From Nakamurella flavida (lineage in GTDB: Bacteria > Actinomycetota > Actinomycetes > Mycobacteriales > Nakamurellaceae): a DNA stretch of 64,000 nucleotides. Under the pieces are notes generated by a model, which had not been told where the DNA came from, made no database searches, and saw only the letters and a list, made by a program, of their open reading frames with translations. Shown here in pieces: positions 1-8,476 of this stretch. Position numbers and translations under genes: made by a program. Within the stretch, counting starts at the first letter, position 1. The number at the start of each line of letters is the position of its first letter. The stretch covers positions 2,317,501 to 2,381,500 of the forward strand of contig NZ_JAUSQV010000001.1 in assembly GCF_030811475.1 (NCBI RefSeq), in the 5' to 3' direction.

Positions 1-518
1 GGCGAGCTCGCCGACAGGGCCAGCAACAGCGGCAGCCAGGGCTGCAGCCGGTTCATCGCCCGGATCCCGAGATCCCGGTCCGGGCAGTCGACGTGCACCT
101 GCAGACCGCAGATCAGCTGCTCGTCGGCGAGCATCCGGTAGTCCTGCTGCATGATCGAGTACCGCTTGCCGTCCATGATGGGGATGGGCACGGCGCCGGT
201 CAGCGGGGCGGCTCCGGCGGCGATGACGCCGTATCCGCACCGGTCCGCGATGTCCACCAGCTCGGCCCGGGACGCGGCCACGTCGGCCCGCAGATCGGCC
301 AGGGTCTCCGCGACGGCCGAGTTGGTCTCCACCGCCGAGGCCATCAGCTCGGCCTTGTACCGCTCCCCCGCGGGCAGGGCGGCCAGCACCTCCTCCGACC
401 CCGGGCGGACCTCACCGGTCTCCGGATCGACGAGGTGGAACTCCTCCTCCACCCCGAGCCGGCTGTGTCGTGCCGCGATCGGGCCGGGTGCGGCGTCGAC
501 CGGGGCGAGGGCGGTCAT
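1..518 (-). CDS. GCS2-type carboxylate-amine ligase (3' end outside window)
   Basis: About 172 N-terminal residues are visible; the C-terminus lies beyond base 1. After a short lead the protein reads LGVEEEFHLVDPETGEV, the start of the ATP-dependent glutamate-cysteine ligase family 2 (YbdK-like), where the paired glutamates bind Mg-ATP. Further on are FxLxD-like and GLQVHVD segments, also typical of the family. These enzymes join a carboxylate to an amine, often glutamate to cysteine or to another amino acid; the substrate here is not known. The ATG at 516-518 overlaps the TGA of the S9 peptidase gene upstream (ATGA), so translation is probably coupled. As the third gene behind a NAGGN-type amidotransferase it may take part in dipeptide osmolyte metabolism (inference). 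Confidence 0.8.
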   Translation of the reverse strand, partial: MTALAPVDAAPGPIAARHSRLGVEEEFHLVDPETGEVRPGSEEVLAALPAGERYKAELMASAVETNSAVAETLADLRADVAASRAELVDIADRCGYGVIAAGAAPLTGAVPIPIMDGKRYSIMQQDYRMLADEQLICGLQVHVDCPDRDLGIRAMNRLQPWLPLLLALSASS

Positions 519-2536
519 GACATCCACCGGCTGAACCACCGGGTGACGGCCAGGGCCAGCTCGGTGCGTTGCTCGGCCCCGACGATGGTGTGTCCCTCCC
601 CGGGGAGCAGGACGAGATCGGTGGGGACCCCCGCCGTCCGCAGCGCCGCATGGGCGCGGATCGATTCGTTGACCGGCACGTTGGTGTCCTGATCGCCGTG
701 CACCAGCAGCACCGGAGCGCGAACCCGGTCCAGGTGGGTGAGGGGGGACAGGGCGCGCAGGAGATCGGCCTGACCGGCCGGATCCCCGTACTCGGTCACC
801 GAGGCGGCCGCCATCCACGGCTCCGTCTCGGCGAAGAACGACAACAGGTCCGACATCCCGGCGTGGGTCGCCCCGGCGGCGAACAACTCGGGCCAGCGGG
901 ACAGCGCGGTGAGCACCAGGTACCCGCCGTAGGACCAGCCCTGGACACCGATCGCCCCGGGCCGGGCCAGGCCCGAGTCGACGAGGAAGTCCACCGTGGC
1001 CGGGATGTCCTGGAAGGAGTCCGGCCGCGCGGCGTTGTCGTCGGACTCCATGAACGCCCGGCCGTACCCGGAGGACCCGCGCACGTTCGGCGCGAACACC
1101 GTCATCCCGGACCGCACCATCGACTGGATGAGCAGCCCGTACGCGGGCCGTTCCTGGCTCTCCGGGCCGCCGTGGAAGGAGATGACCGTCGGCTCGGGCC
1201 CGTGCGCGTTGCGCGGCCGGTAGAGCCAGCCCTCCAGGGGCGTGCCGTCCGGCGCCCGGTACCGCTGACGGGTCGGGACGACCAGCTCGGGGAGATCGGC
1301 GGTGGACGGCATGGCGGCCAGCCGGTGCGCGGACCCGAACCGGAGCCCGGCCGGAGCCTCGCCGGTCACCAGGGCGGGCGGGTGGACGGGTGGCGCGGAG
1401 GCCCCGTCCTTGCCCGACCCCCCGGAGATCCCCCCGGCGGCGTAGACGGCGCCGCCGTCCACCCCGGACACCGCCGCGAACCCGGCATCCCAGCCCGGCA
1501 GGTCCACCCGGTAGAGGCTGCGGGGTGAGCACGGCCCGGTCAGTTCGAGCACCATGCCGCGACCGTCGCTCTGCAACGACCAGCCGGGCAGCACCTGCTC
1601 GGGCAACGGGACCGTCCAGCCCGAACCGGGTTCGCCGAGATCGGTGACCTCCAGCTCCGAGGACCCGCCGACGTTCCACACGAGGATCGCGGTGTGCCCG
1701 TCCCCGCCCAGCGCATAACCCTCGAGGTCGGCGTCGTCCCGCTCGGCGTGCACCGTCAGCCGGCCCGGGTGCCCGTCGGCGTCCAGCGGCACCGAGGCCA
1801 GCACCATCCGGTCGCGGCCGGCGTTCGTCCGCAGGAACACCCGACCGTCCGGGGTGAACCGCCCGTCCTCGCCGAGATCGTCGGCGATGTGCGGGAAGTC
1901 GGCGGCCAGCAGCCGGATCGGGTCCTGATCGGCCGGGGCGTCCACCTCGGCCAGGACGAGATGCCGGTGCCCGCGGGGCCCGCGGCGGGCCAGTACCCGG
2001 CGGCCGTCCCAGCTCACCGAGGTGACCACGAAGAAGCCTCGACCGCCGGTGGACGGGACCGGGGCCACCGCCCCGGTGGTGATGTCGACCAGGTGGACCA
2101 CCGCGTGCGGCGAACGCCCGTCGGCCAGGGAGAAGGAGTAGCAGGTGGGGCTGATCCAGCCGCCGGCGAACACGGTCTCGTCCGGGCCGCCGCCGGCCAG
2201 CAGTCGGTGACCGGTGCCGTCCGGGCGCAGCAGGTGCAGCTCGGCCCGGATGGAACCGGCGGGCGAGACCAGGTAGGCCAGGTGGCCGCCGTCCGGCGAC
2301 CAGGCCACCGAGATGGCCTCGTGGCCCAGCGGGGAGACCACCCGCCAGTCGTCGGCTCCGCCGTCCAGGGGCGCCACCTCGATCCGGGGAGTCCCGGACC
2401 GGTCGGTGATGTAGGCGACCCGGGTGCCGTCGGGGGACAGCGACGGGCACCAGCCGCCGGGGACCGCGGCGATCGCGGTGACGTCGTGGGTGGTCGCCTC
2501 GGACAGGGCCGCGGCGAGCTCGGGGAGGCGGGACAC
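515..2536 (-). CDS. S9-family prolyl oligopeptidase/acylaminoacyl peptidase
   Basis: A 673-residue protein with a GTG start (VSRLPELAAALSEATT). The N-terminal ~390 residues form a WD40-like/TolB-like propeller, seen as repeated LSPDG, WSPDGG and FTPDGR turns, which gates access to the active site. The C-terminal alpha/beta-hydrolase domain has the oxyanion HGGPE motif, the nucleophile in GWSYGGY (Ser535), an aspartate in HGDQDTNVP and the histidine in GEGHT, so the triad is complete. The family cleaves short peptides from the N-terminus. It lies 56 bp behind the amidotransferase and overlaps the ligase gene by 4 bp. Many NAGGN loci carry an M42-family hydrolase; this S9 enzyme may take that place (inference). 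No signal peptide, so probably cytoplasmic. Confidence 0.88.
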   Translation of the reverse strand: MSRLPELAAALSEATTHDVTAIAAVPGGWCPSLSPDGTRVAYITDRSGTPRIEVAPLDGGADDWRVVSPLGHEAISVAWSPDGGHLAYLVSPAGSIRAELHLLRPDGTGHRLLAGGGPDETVFAGGWISPTCYSFSLADGRSPHAVVHLVDITTGAVAPVPSTGGRGFFVVTSVSWDGRRVLARRGPRGHRHLVLAEVDAPADQDPIRLLAADFPHIADDLGEDGRFTPDGRVFLRTNAGRDRMVLASVPLDADGHPGRLTVHAERDDADLEGYALGGDGHTAILVWNVGGSSELEVTDLGEPGSGWTVPLPEQVLPGWSLQSDGRGMVLELTGPCSPRSLYRVDLPGWDAGFAAVSGVDGGAVYAAGGISGGSGKDGASAPPVHPPALVTGEAPAGLRFGSAHRLAAMPSTADLPELVVPTRQRYRAPDGTPLEGWLYRPRNAHGPEPTVISFHGGPESQERPAYGLLIQSMVRSGMTVFAPNVRGSSGYGRAFMESDDNAARPDSFQDIPATVDFLVDSGLARPGAIGVQGWSYGGYLVLTALSRWPELFAAGATHAGMSDLLSFFAETEPWMAAASVTEYGDPAGQADLLRALSPLTHLDRVRAPVLLVHGDQDTNVPVNESIRAHAALRTAGVPTDLVLLPGEGHTIVGAEQRTELALAVTRWFSRWMS

Positions 2537-2592
2537 CCGGCCATCCTGACGGGTCCGCGGAGCCGGCCGGACACCGGACCGCAGGGCCTGCG

Positions 2593-4386
2593 TCATGCGA
2601 TCCCGTGGTTCTGCAACCACATCTCCAGCAGGCCGATCTGCCACAGCTGGTTGGACCCCAGATTCGTCCGCAGCCGGTTCGGGTCGGCCAGCAGCCGGTC
2701 GACGTACTCGGGACGGAACAGCCCTCGGTCCTTCGCCGCCGGGGCGTGCAGCGCGTCCCGGACCCGCTCCAGGTAGGGACCCTGCAGATCGATGATCGCC
2801 GGGACCGGGAAGTGGCCCTTCCTCCGGTCGATCACCGCGGCGGGCAGCACCTTGCGGGACGCCTCCTTGAGCACGCCCTTGCCGCCGTGGGCGAGCTTGA
2901 GGGCGGGCGGGACGGCTCCGCACAGCTCGACGAACTCGTGGTCCAGGAACGGGGTGCGTCCCTCCAGCCCCCAGGCCATCGTCATGTTGTCGACCCGCTT
3001 GACCGGGTCGTCGACCAGCATGATCCGGGAGTCCAGCCGCAGGGCCCGGTCCAGGGCGGTGTCCGCGCCGGGCCGGCCGAACCACTCGGCCGCCAGGGCC
3101 CGGCTGACGTCGGTCGGGGCCATCCACGCCGGGTCCAGGATCGCGGCCATCTCGCCGTGGGTGCGGTCGAAGAAGCGGGCCGAGTAGACGGCCAGCGCCG
3201 CCTCCGGGTCGTCGTCGGCCACCCCGGCGAGCGGCGGGTACCAGTCGTAGCCGGCCAGGATCTCGTCCGCGCCCTGTCCGGACTGCACGACCCGGACGTG
3301 CTGCGAGACGTACTTGCTGAGCAGGTAGAACGCGATGCAGTCGTGGCTGACCATCGGTTCGTTCATCGCACCGAGCATCCCGTCGATGCCGGTGAACAGA
3401 TCGGCCGTGGGCACCATGATCTGGTGGTGGTCGGTCCCGAACTCCCGGGCGATGAGGTCGGAGTAGAAGAACTCGTCGCCCTCCCGGTCGCCGACCGCCT
3501 CGAACCCGATGCTGAAGGTCTGCAGATCGCGCTGCCCCTCGCCGGCGAGCAGCGACACGATGATCGACGAGTCGATGCCCCCGGAGAGCAGCACCCCGAC
3601 CGGCACGTCGGCGACCATCCGGCGCTTCACCGCGGTGCGCAGGCTGTCCAGGACGGCGTCCTGCCAGTCGTTCTCGCTGAACCCGGCGAAGCGCTCGGCG
3701 CGGGCGTGCGCGGGGTCCCAGTAACGGGTGTCGGTACTGGTGCCGTCCGGTTCGTACACCCGGACGGTGGCGGGCGGCAGCTTGCGCACCCCGGCCAGGA
3801 TGGTCAGCGGCGGCGGGACGACGGCGTGGAAGCTCATGTAATGGTGCAGGGCGGTGACGTCGATGGAGGTGTCCACGTCCCCGGCGGCCAGGATCGCCGG
3901 CAGGCTGGAGGCGAAGCGCAGCCGGGCCCCCTTCCGGGAGACGTACAGCGGCTTGATGCCCAGCCGGTCACGGCCCAGGATCACCCGCCCGGTGGTGCGC
4001 TCCACGATGGCGAACGCGAACATCCCGAAGAAGTGCTGGACGCAGTCCAGGCCCCAGTGGTGGTAGGCCTTGCCGACGACCTCGGTGTCGGAGGTGGAGA
4101 AGAACGTGTAGCCGTGGCCGCGGAGTTCCTCGCGGAGCTCCTGGTAGTTGTAGATGCAGCCGTTGAACGCGATGGCCAGGCCCAGCGCGGAGTCGACCAT
4201 GGGCTGCGCGCCCGCGTCGGACAGGTCGATGATGGCCAGCCGCCGGTGCCCCAGAGCGAACCGGCCGTCCTGCCAGATGCCCTCGCCGTCGGGGCCGCGG
4301 GCCTCCATCCGGCAGGACATCGCACTGACCGCACCGACGTCGGCGGGCGCGCCGTCGAAACGGATCTCCCCCGTCAGACCGCACAT
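2593..4386 (-). CDS. Glutamine-dependent amidotransferase, N-acetylglutaminylglutamine amide (NAGGN) synthesis type
   Basis: A 597-residue AsnB-like enzyme. Met is followed by Cys2 (MCGLTGEIRFDG), the Ntn glutaminase nucleophile, with RGPDGEG and FNGCIYNYQELREEL in the glutaminase domain and the ATP-pyrophosphatase loop LLSGGIDSS near residue 270. The opening GEIRFDG, the IIDLSDAGAQPMVD segment and the FNGCIYNY signature fit the TIGR03104-like amidotransferases that make N-acetylglutaminylglutamine amide, an osmoprotectant, better than housekeeping AsnB. GGGAGGGG lies about 6 nt before the ATG. It leads an operon with an S9 peptidase and a GCS2-type ligase; the partner dipeptide synthetase may lie past the left edge. 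Plain asparagine synthetase is the alternative. Confidence 0.82.
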   Translation of the reverse strand: MCGLTGEIRFDGAPADVGAVSAMSCRMEARGPDGEGIWQDGRFALGHRRLAIIDLSDAGAQPMVDSALGLAIAFNGCIYNYQELREELRGHGYTFFSTSDTEVVGKAYHHWGLDCVQHFFGMFAFAIVERTTGRVILGRDRLGIKPLYVSRKGARLRFASSLPAILAAGDVDTSIDVTALHHYMSFHAVVPPPLTILAGVRKLPPATVRVYEPDGTSTDTRYWDPAHARAERFAGFSENDWQDAVLDSLRTAVKRRMVADVPVGVLLSGGIDSSIIVSLLAGEGQRDLQTFSIGFEAVGDREGDEFFYSDLIAREFGTDHHQIMVPTADLFTGIDGMLGAMNEPMVSHDCIAFYLLSKYVSQHVRVVQSGQGADEILAGYDWYPPLAGVADDDPEAALAVYSARFFDRTHGEMAAILDPAWMAPTDVSRALAAEWFGRPGADTALDRALRLDSRIMLVDDPVKRVDNMTMAWGLEGRTPFLDHEFVELCGAVPPALKLAHGGKGVLKEASRKVLPAAVIDRRKGHFPVPAIIDLQGPYLERVRDALHAPAAKDRGLFRPEYVDRLLADPNRLRTNLGSNQLWQIGLLEMWLQNHGIA

Positions 4387-4633
4387 GCTGTTCCCCTCCC
4401 GATCGGCGAAACACCTGCCGGCGGGACCATCGGACCGGCGGACGTCCCGGTCGGTGCCGACATCCTCGCTGGGCGAGCCCGGCCACGCTAACCACGCAGT
4501 GTGTCCGCGACGTTTCCCCAGGGAGCTCCCCCGCCCGATCGGGGGAACACGGATCACCACCGTCCCCCGCCCGCCGCCACCGCACAACCGGACCGGGAGA
4601 CGGCGGTCACCGATCCTGGCGCCGGCGTCGGAT

Positions 4634-4652
4634 GAAAGTTAGGCTTACCTAC
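4634..4652. promoter_or_regulatory. Iron-box-like (DtxR/IdeR-type) operator in the 4387-4709 divergent gap
   Basis: GAAAGTTAGGCTTACCTAC matches 14 of 19 positions of the actinobacterial iron box TTAGGTTAGGCTCACCTAA, with both core half-sites (TTAGG and CCTA) present. It ends 57 bp before the GTG of the CobW-like gene, in the 323-bp gap between divergent operons. The same gap has a perfect 7-bp inverted repeat (TCCCCCG/CGGGGGA, 4526-4545) of unknown role. Metal-dependent repression of the rightward gene is the simplest reading; a MntR or Zur-like relative of DtxR is possible. Confidence 0.55.
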
Positions 4653-4709
4653 CTCACCCCATCCGTCAGCGGTCGCAGCCGGTCGCCGCCCCGAACGTCA
4701 GGACCACCC

Positions 4710-5843
4710 GTGAGCGTTCCCGTCGTCGTCGTGTCCGGCATCGACCCGATCCTGCTGGACGTGGCCACGTTCTCCGCGGCCACCGACACCCCGGACGCGG
4801 TCGTCCTGCGCGCCGCGCTGACCGGCGACGCGACAGCCGTCCGCCTCACCACCTCCACCGCCTGGGGCGTGGAGTCCGACGAGACCGTCGAGATGGTCGG
4901 CGGCTGCGCCGGGTGCAGCCTGCAGCAGCAGGTGCTCGCCCAGCTGCACGGGCTCATGCACGGCTCGCGGCGCGGTGGCCGCCCGGGCGCCGTCGTGCTG
5001 ACCCTGCCGGCCGGCGTCGCGGCCACCCCGTTGGCCCGTCAGCTGGTGCCCGGCAGCACGGCCGCCGATCTCGACGTGCACCTGGCCGCCGTCGTCTCCA
5101 CGGTCGACCTCGACACCGCGGTGCCGGACCTGCTGGGCGAGATCGGCGTCCGCGACCGCGGCCTCGCCCTGTGCGCCGCCGACGCCCGGTCGGTGGCCCA
5201 TGCGCTGTCCGCTCAGCTGCAGCCGGCCGATCTCGTCCTGACCCGGGGTTCCGGTGCGGCGGGTTCGGTCCTGGTCGACCACCTGCGGGGGGCCGGGTCG
5301 GCCCGCGGGGAGCTGACCGACACCCCGGCGGGCGGATGGTTCGCCGCCCGGCACAACCCGGTGCTGGCCGAACGCCGGCTCGACCCGCGCCGGCTCACCG
5401 TGCCCGAGCGCCCGGAGAGCAACGGCGTGTGGACCCTCACCCTGACCTCCACCCGCCCCCTGCACCCGCACCGCTGGCGCGCGATCGCCGAGAGCCTGGA
5501 CAGTGCGCCCGTGCGGAGCCGCGGCGCGTTCGCCCTGCCCACCCGACCCGGTCGGGTCGCCGGCTGGGACGCCGCGGGTGGTCAGCTGCTCATCCGTGAC
5601 CTGCCCGTCCAGGACGGCGCCTCCTGGGCGGCCGCCACCCGGCTGCAGTTCACCGGCATGCAGGGTCGGCGCACGGACATCGCCCGGGCGTTCGAGAGCG
5701 CGCTGCTGACCGACGCCGAGCTGGCCCTGCCGGCCGCCGCCTGGGGCCCGATGGACGACGGGCTGGACCCGTGGTTGGGCGACCGGGTCCGGGACGGAGC
5801 CCAGCGCGATCAGGCCGACGCGTCCCGATCCTCCCGGGCGTAA
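4710..5843 (+). CDS. CobW/G3E-family-like protein with degenerate GTPase motifs
   Basis: A 377-residue protein from GTG at 4710, chosen because AGGA precedes it by about 7 nt and because an upstream in-frame ATG at 4632 lies in the operator. The C-terminal third (about residues 240-340) is a CobW_C domain: SRGAFALPTRPGRVAGWD, RLQFTGMQGRR and ALLTDAEL. The N-terminal half keeps the layout of a G3E GTPase: GGCAGC near residue 64 where metallochaperones have CxCC, and LTLPAGVAATPLARQL in the place of the ESxGLxxP segment. The Walker A position reads VVVVSGIDPILLD, without GKT, and no NKxD motif is visible. It may bind metal without hydrolysing GTP. Its end overlaps the convergent MFS gene by 34 bp. 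Confidence 0.7.
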   Translation: MSVPVVVVSGIDPILLDVATFSAATDTPDAVVLRAALTGDATAVRLTTSTAWGVESDETVEMVGGCAGCSLQQQVLAQLHGLMHGSRRGGRPGAVVLTLPAGVAATPLARQLVPGSTAADLDVHLAAVVSTVDLDTAVPDLLGEIGVRDRGLALCAADARSVAHALSAQLQPADLVLTRGSGAAGSVLVDHLRGAGSARGELTDTPAGGWFAARHNPVLAERRLDPRRLTVPERPESNGVWTLTLTSTRPLHPHRWRAIAESLDSAPVRSRGAFALPTRPGRVAGWDAAGGQLLIRDLPVQDGASWAAATRLQFTGMQGRRTDIARAFESALLTDAELALPAAAWGPMDDGLDPWLGDRVRDGAQRDQADASRSSRA

Positions 5844-7444
5844 CCCGCGACCATCTCGATCTCCCGGGCCCGGCCCGGGTAGAAGACCGCGACGATCAAC
5901 GCACCCAGGCCGGTCGCGATCAGCCCGGTCAGGTAGGCCGCCTGCGCCCCCTGCAGGAACGACTCCCGGGCGGCTGCGACGATCGCGTCGCGGTACTGCG
6001 GGGCCTGGTCGGCGATGCTGACCGCCCCGGCGTAGGACTGCTGCAGCTGGGCCCGGATGTCGTCGGTGACCTGCGCGCGGACGTCGGCGGGGGCCTGGGC
6101 GAGAGCGGCGCCCACGGCCGAGGCGTACCCGGCGGCCAGGAGCGCGCCGAGGATCGACTGCATGATGGCCCCGCCCAGGTCGCGCTGCAGGTCGGCGGTG
6201 CCCGACGCCATCCCGGCCCGGTGCACCGGAACCGAGTCGGTCAAGGCCTGCGAGGCCGGGGTGCCGGCGATGCCCACCCCGATGCCGATCAGGCCGTAGC
6301 CGGCGAACACCGCCCCGTAGCCCACGCCCACGTCCCAGAGGGCCAGCATCGCGGCGAATCCGGCGAGGCAGAATCCGAATCCGATCAGCAGCGGGAGTCG
6401 GGAGCCGTACCGGTTGACCAGCCAGGTGGACACCGGCGCCGCGGCGACGAGCAGGGCCACCGCGGGCAGGATCGCCGCCCCGGCCTGCAACGCGCTGTAG
6501 CCCAGCACGTTCTGCAGGAACAGCTGCCCGACGTACACCGCGCCCATCAGCGCGCCGAACACGATGATCCCGGCGACGGCGGCCACCCAGAAGGGCCGGC
6601 GGGCGGCGAGCGCGAGGTCGTAGACGGGCACCGCCGCCCTCCGCTGCCGCACCACGAAGGCGGCCCCGGTGACCAGGGTGATCACGCCCAGCACCAGGGA
6701 CAGCGTTCCGCCGCCCGGCACGGGCAGGAAGTTGATCATCAGCACCAGAGCGCCGACGAACACGATGGACAGGGTCCCGCCGAGATGGTCGACCGGCTCG
6801 GTGGTCTCGTGCACCTTGGCCGGGACGAGCCTGGCCACCAGGAGCAGGGTGACGACCGCGATGGGGATGGTGAGCAGGAACACCGTCCGCCAGGGTTGGG
6901 ACTCCAGCAGCGCCCCGGAGGCCAGCGGACCCAGCGCGGACAGCGCCCCGCCCAGGGCCGACCACAGCGCGATGGCCCGGGTGCGCGCCGCGCCCCGCCA
7001 CAACGCGGTGATCATGGCCAGCGTCGTCGGGTAGGCCATGCCGGCCGCGATGCCCCCGGCGACCCGGGCGATCAGCAGGACCTCCACCGACGGGGCGAAC
7101 GCGGCGAGCAGGCCGGCCGGGATGCTGCAGGCCATGCCGAGCATCAGCATCATCTTGCGGCCGTACCGGTCGCCCACCGCGCCGAGATAGATCACCGAGG
7201 CGGCCAGGCCGAGCGAGAAGCCCACGGCGACCAGGTTCAGGGCGGCCTGGCTGGCGTCGAACGCCTGCCCGATCGCGGGTAGCGCGACGTTCGCGACCTC
7301 CATGTTGAGGTTGGCCACCGCGGCCGCCAGGATCAGCGCCGTCAGCACCAGGCCCTGCCGGGGTGGGGCCGCCGACGGCTCGCCCGCCGGCTCCCCGGGT
7401 GGTTCCGACGGGCGTCCTGGTGACACCCCCGTGTTCACGCTCAT
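5810..7444 (-). CDS. MFS transporter, DHA2 (14-helix) family
   Basis: A 544-residue polytopic membrane protein. After a Pro/Gly-rich cytoplasmic lead of about 30 residues the first helix runs LVLTALILAAAVANLNMEVANVALP, followed by the family signature YLGAVGDRYGRKMM between helices 2 and 3. Helix count and length (about 14 segments) fit the DHA2 proton-antiport drug exporters. Substrate unknown. The C-terminal 100 residues include a long extracytoplasmic stretch (QAPADVRAQVTDDIRAQLQQ) before the last helix, usual for the EmrB/QacA group. A GGGG-rich Shine-Dalgarno precedes the ATG. The gene stands alone, converging on the CobW-like gene and diverging from the septum-formation-like pair. Confidence 0.88.
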   Translation of the reverse strand: MSVNTGVSPGRPSEPPGEPAGEPSAAPPRQGLVLTALILAAAVANLNMEVANVALPAIGQAFDASQAALNLVAVGFSLGLAASVIYLGAVGDRYGRKMMLMLGMACSIPAGLLAAFAPSVEVLLIARVAGGIAAGMAYPTTLAMITALWRGAARTRAIALWSALGGALSALGPLASGALLESQPWRTVFLLTIPIAVVTLLLVARLVPAKVHETTEPVDHLGGTLSIVFVGALVLMINFLPVPGGGTLSLVLGVITLVTGAAFVVRQRRAAVPVYDLALAARRPFWVAAVAGIIVFGALMGAVYVGQLFLQNVLGYSALQAGAAILPAVALLVAAAPVSTWLVNRYGSRLPLLIGFGFCLAGFAAMLALWDVGVGYGAVFAGYGLIGIGVGIAGTPASQALTDSVPVHRAGMASGTADLQRDLGGAIMQSILGALLAAGYASAVGAALAQAPADVRAQVTDDIRAQLQQSYAGAVSIADQAPQYRDAIVAAARESFLQGAQAAYLTGLIATGLGALIVAVFYPGRAREIEMVAGYAREDRDASA

Positions 7445-7532
7445 CCCCTACCCCCCGGTCCGCCTGCCGGGTCACCGTCGCAGGTCCGCGGTCTGCTGCG
7501 GGTGAGCGGACGGCGCCCGCGCCGGGCGCGCC

Positions 7533-7538
7533 TATCGT
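7533..7538 (+). promoter_or_regulatory. Putative -10 element for a leaderless transcript
   Basis: TATCGT (TAnnnT) sits 6 nt before the ATG at 7545. There is no proper Shine-Dalgarno (GGAG is only 2 nt from the ATG), so transcription probably starts at or near the start codon. Confidence 0.4.
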
Positions 7539-7544
7539 CGGAGC

Positions 7545-8441
7545 ATGGATCGCCGGGTCGTCGGGGCAGCCGTCCTGGTGGCCGTGCTCGCGGCCGTGGC
7601 GGTGGTCTCGGCCCTGCGGCCCACGGTTCCCGGCAGCCCGGTGGCGGCCCCGCCCGCCCCGCCGCCGTCGGTCGGGCAGTGCCTCCCGCGTCCGCTCACC
7701 GCACAGGCCCTGGCCGAGGGCGGCCTCTCCCTCACCTCGGTGCCGGTCGGTGACTGCACCGATCGCTGGTTCGGCGAGGTGGTCGCTCGCTACGGCTCCG
7801 CACCCACCTCGGCCGGCATGGCCGACCTCTACACCCGGTGCACCGCCGACACCACCGACTACCTCGGGCTGCCCCGGGCCGTCGTCGACCGGGCCACCGG
7901 AGACTGGGCGGTCCCGGTGATCGTGCCCGTCGCCCTGCTGGAGCCGACCCGCCAGCAGCTCGGGGCGGGGCAGAGCTGGGTGGCCTGCGTGGTCCGGGCA
8001 CCCGCCCGGGAACCGATCGTCGGCTGGACCACCAGCGTCCGCGGCACCTGGCCGGACCACCCCCTGTTCCGGGATCTCACGCAGTGCGCCGACGCCGTCG
8101 AGGCGCAGGGCCGTGGAGCCGTGGACTGCCGGGAACCGCACCGGGTGGAGACCCTGGGCTTCGCACCGGCCGGGGATGCCGACCAGGCCGAGCTGGACGC
8201 CTCGTGTCGGGCGTTCGCGGCCCGGGTGACCCTGCTGCCCGACGTCTCCGCCGGCGGACGGCTGGTGGCGACCGCCTCCGTGCAGCGCATCCGCACGTAC
8301 TCCTCGTCCACCGGCGACCCCGACCCGGCCGCCACCTACACGGCCCGGATCGCCGGCTGCGTCCTGCGGACCACCGACCCGGACACCCGGCTGACCAGCT
8401 CGCTGGTGGGTTGGGGAGACGCCGACCTCCCGCTCGGGTGA
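7545..8441 (+). CDS. Membrane-anchored septum-formation-like protein, copy 1
   Basis: A 298-residue protein with one N-terminal hydrophobic anchor (about residues 5-24, VVGAAVLVAVLAAVAVVSAL), an Ala/Pro-rich linker and a Cys-rich outer domain. Two modules share the pattern VGxC...DC and VDCREPHRVETLGF, which resembles the Septum_form family (Cys followed by PH and E). Cysteines near 45, 75, 99 and 147 and in the second half probably form disulfides outside the membrane. Role unknown; relatives are annotated as cell-division-associated only by domain name. The next gene is a diverged tandem copy with the same layout and the same ending GDADLPL. Confidence 0.6.
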   Translation: MDRRVVGAAVLVAVLAAVAVVSALRPTVPGSPVAAPPAPPPSVGQCLPRPLTAQALAEGGLSLTSVPVGDCTDRWFGEVVARYGSAPTSAGMADLYTRCTADTTDYLGLPRAVVDRATGDWAVPVIVPVALLEPTRQQLGAGQSWVACVVRAPAREPIVGWTTSVRGTWPDHPLFRDLTQCADAVEAQGRGAVDCREPHRVETLGFAPAGDADQAELDASCRAFAARVTLLPDVSAGGRLVATASVQRIRTYSSSTGDPDPAATYTARIAGCVLRTTDPDTRLTSSLVGWGDADLPLG

Positions 8442-8476
8442 GCCGGCGCGGCCAGGGTCCGCACGATGGAGGGCGG

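Noticed and set aside
569-1528. Plus-strand frame opposite the S9 peptidase
   Set aside because: Low-complexity, Arg/Gly-rich shadow of a gene with a complete catalytic triad.
4632-4709. ATG at 4632 as start of the CobW-like gene
   Set aside because: It would put the operator inside the gene and adds a basic, unconserved-looking 26-residue lead; GTG at 4710 has a ribosome site.
4698-8141. Long minus-strand frame of 1147 codons
   Set aside because: It is a shadow of the CobW-like, MFS and septum-formation-like genes; the translation has no domain.
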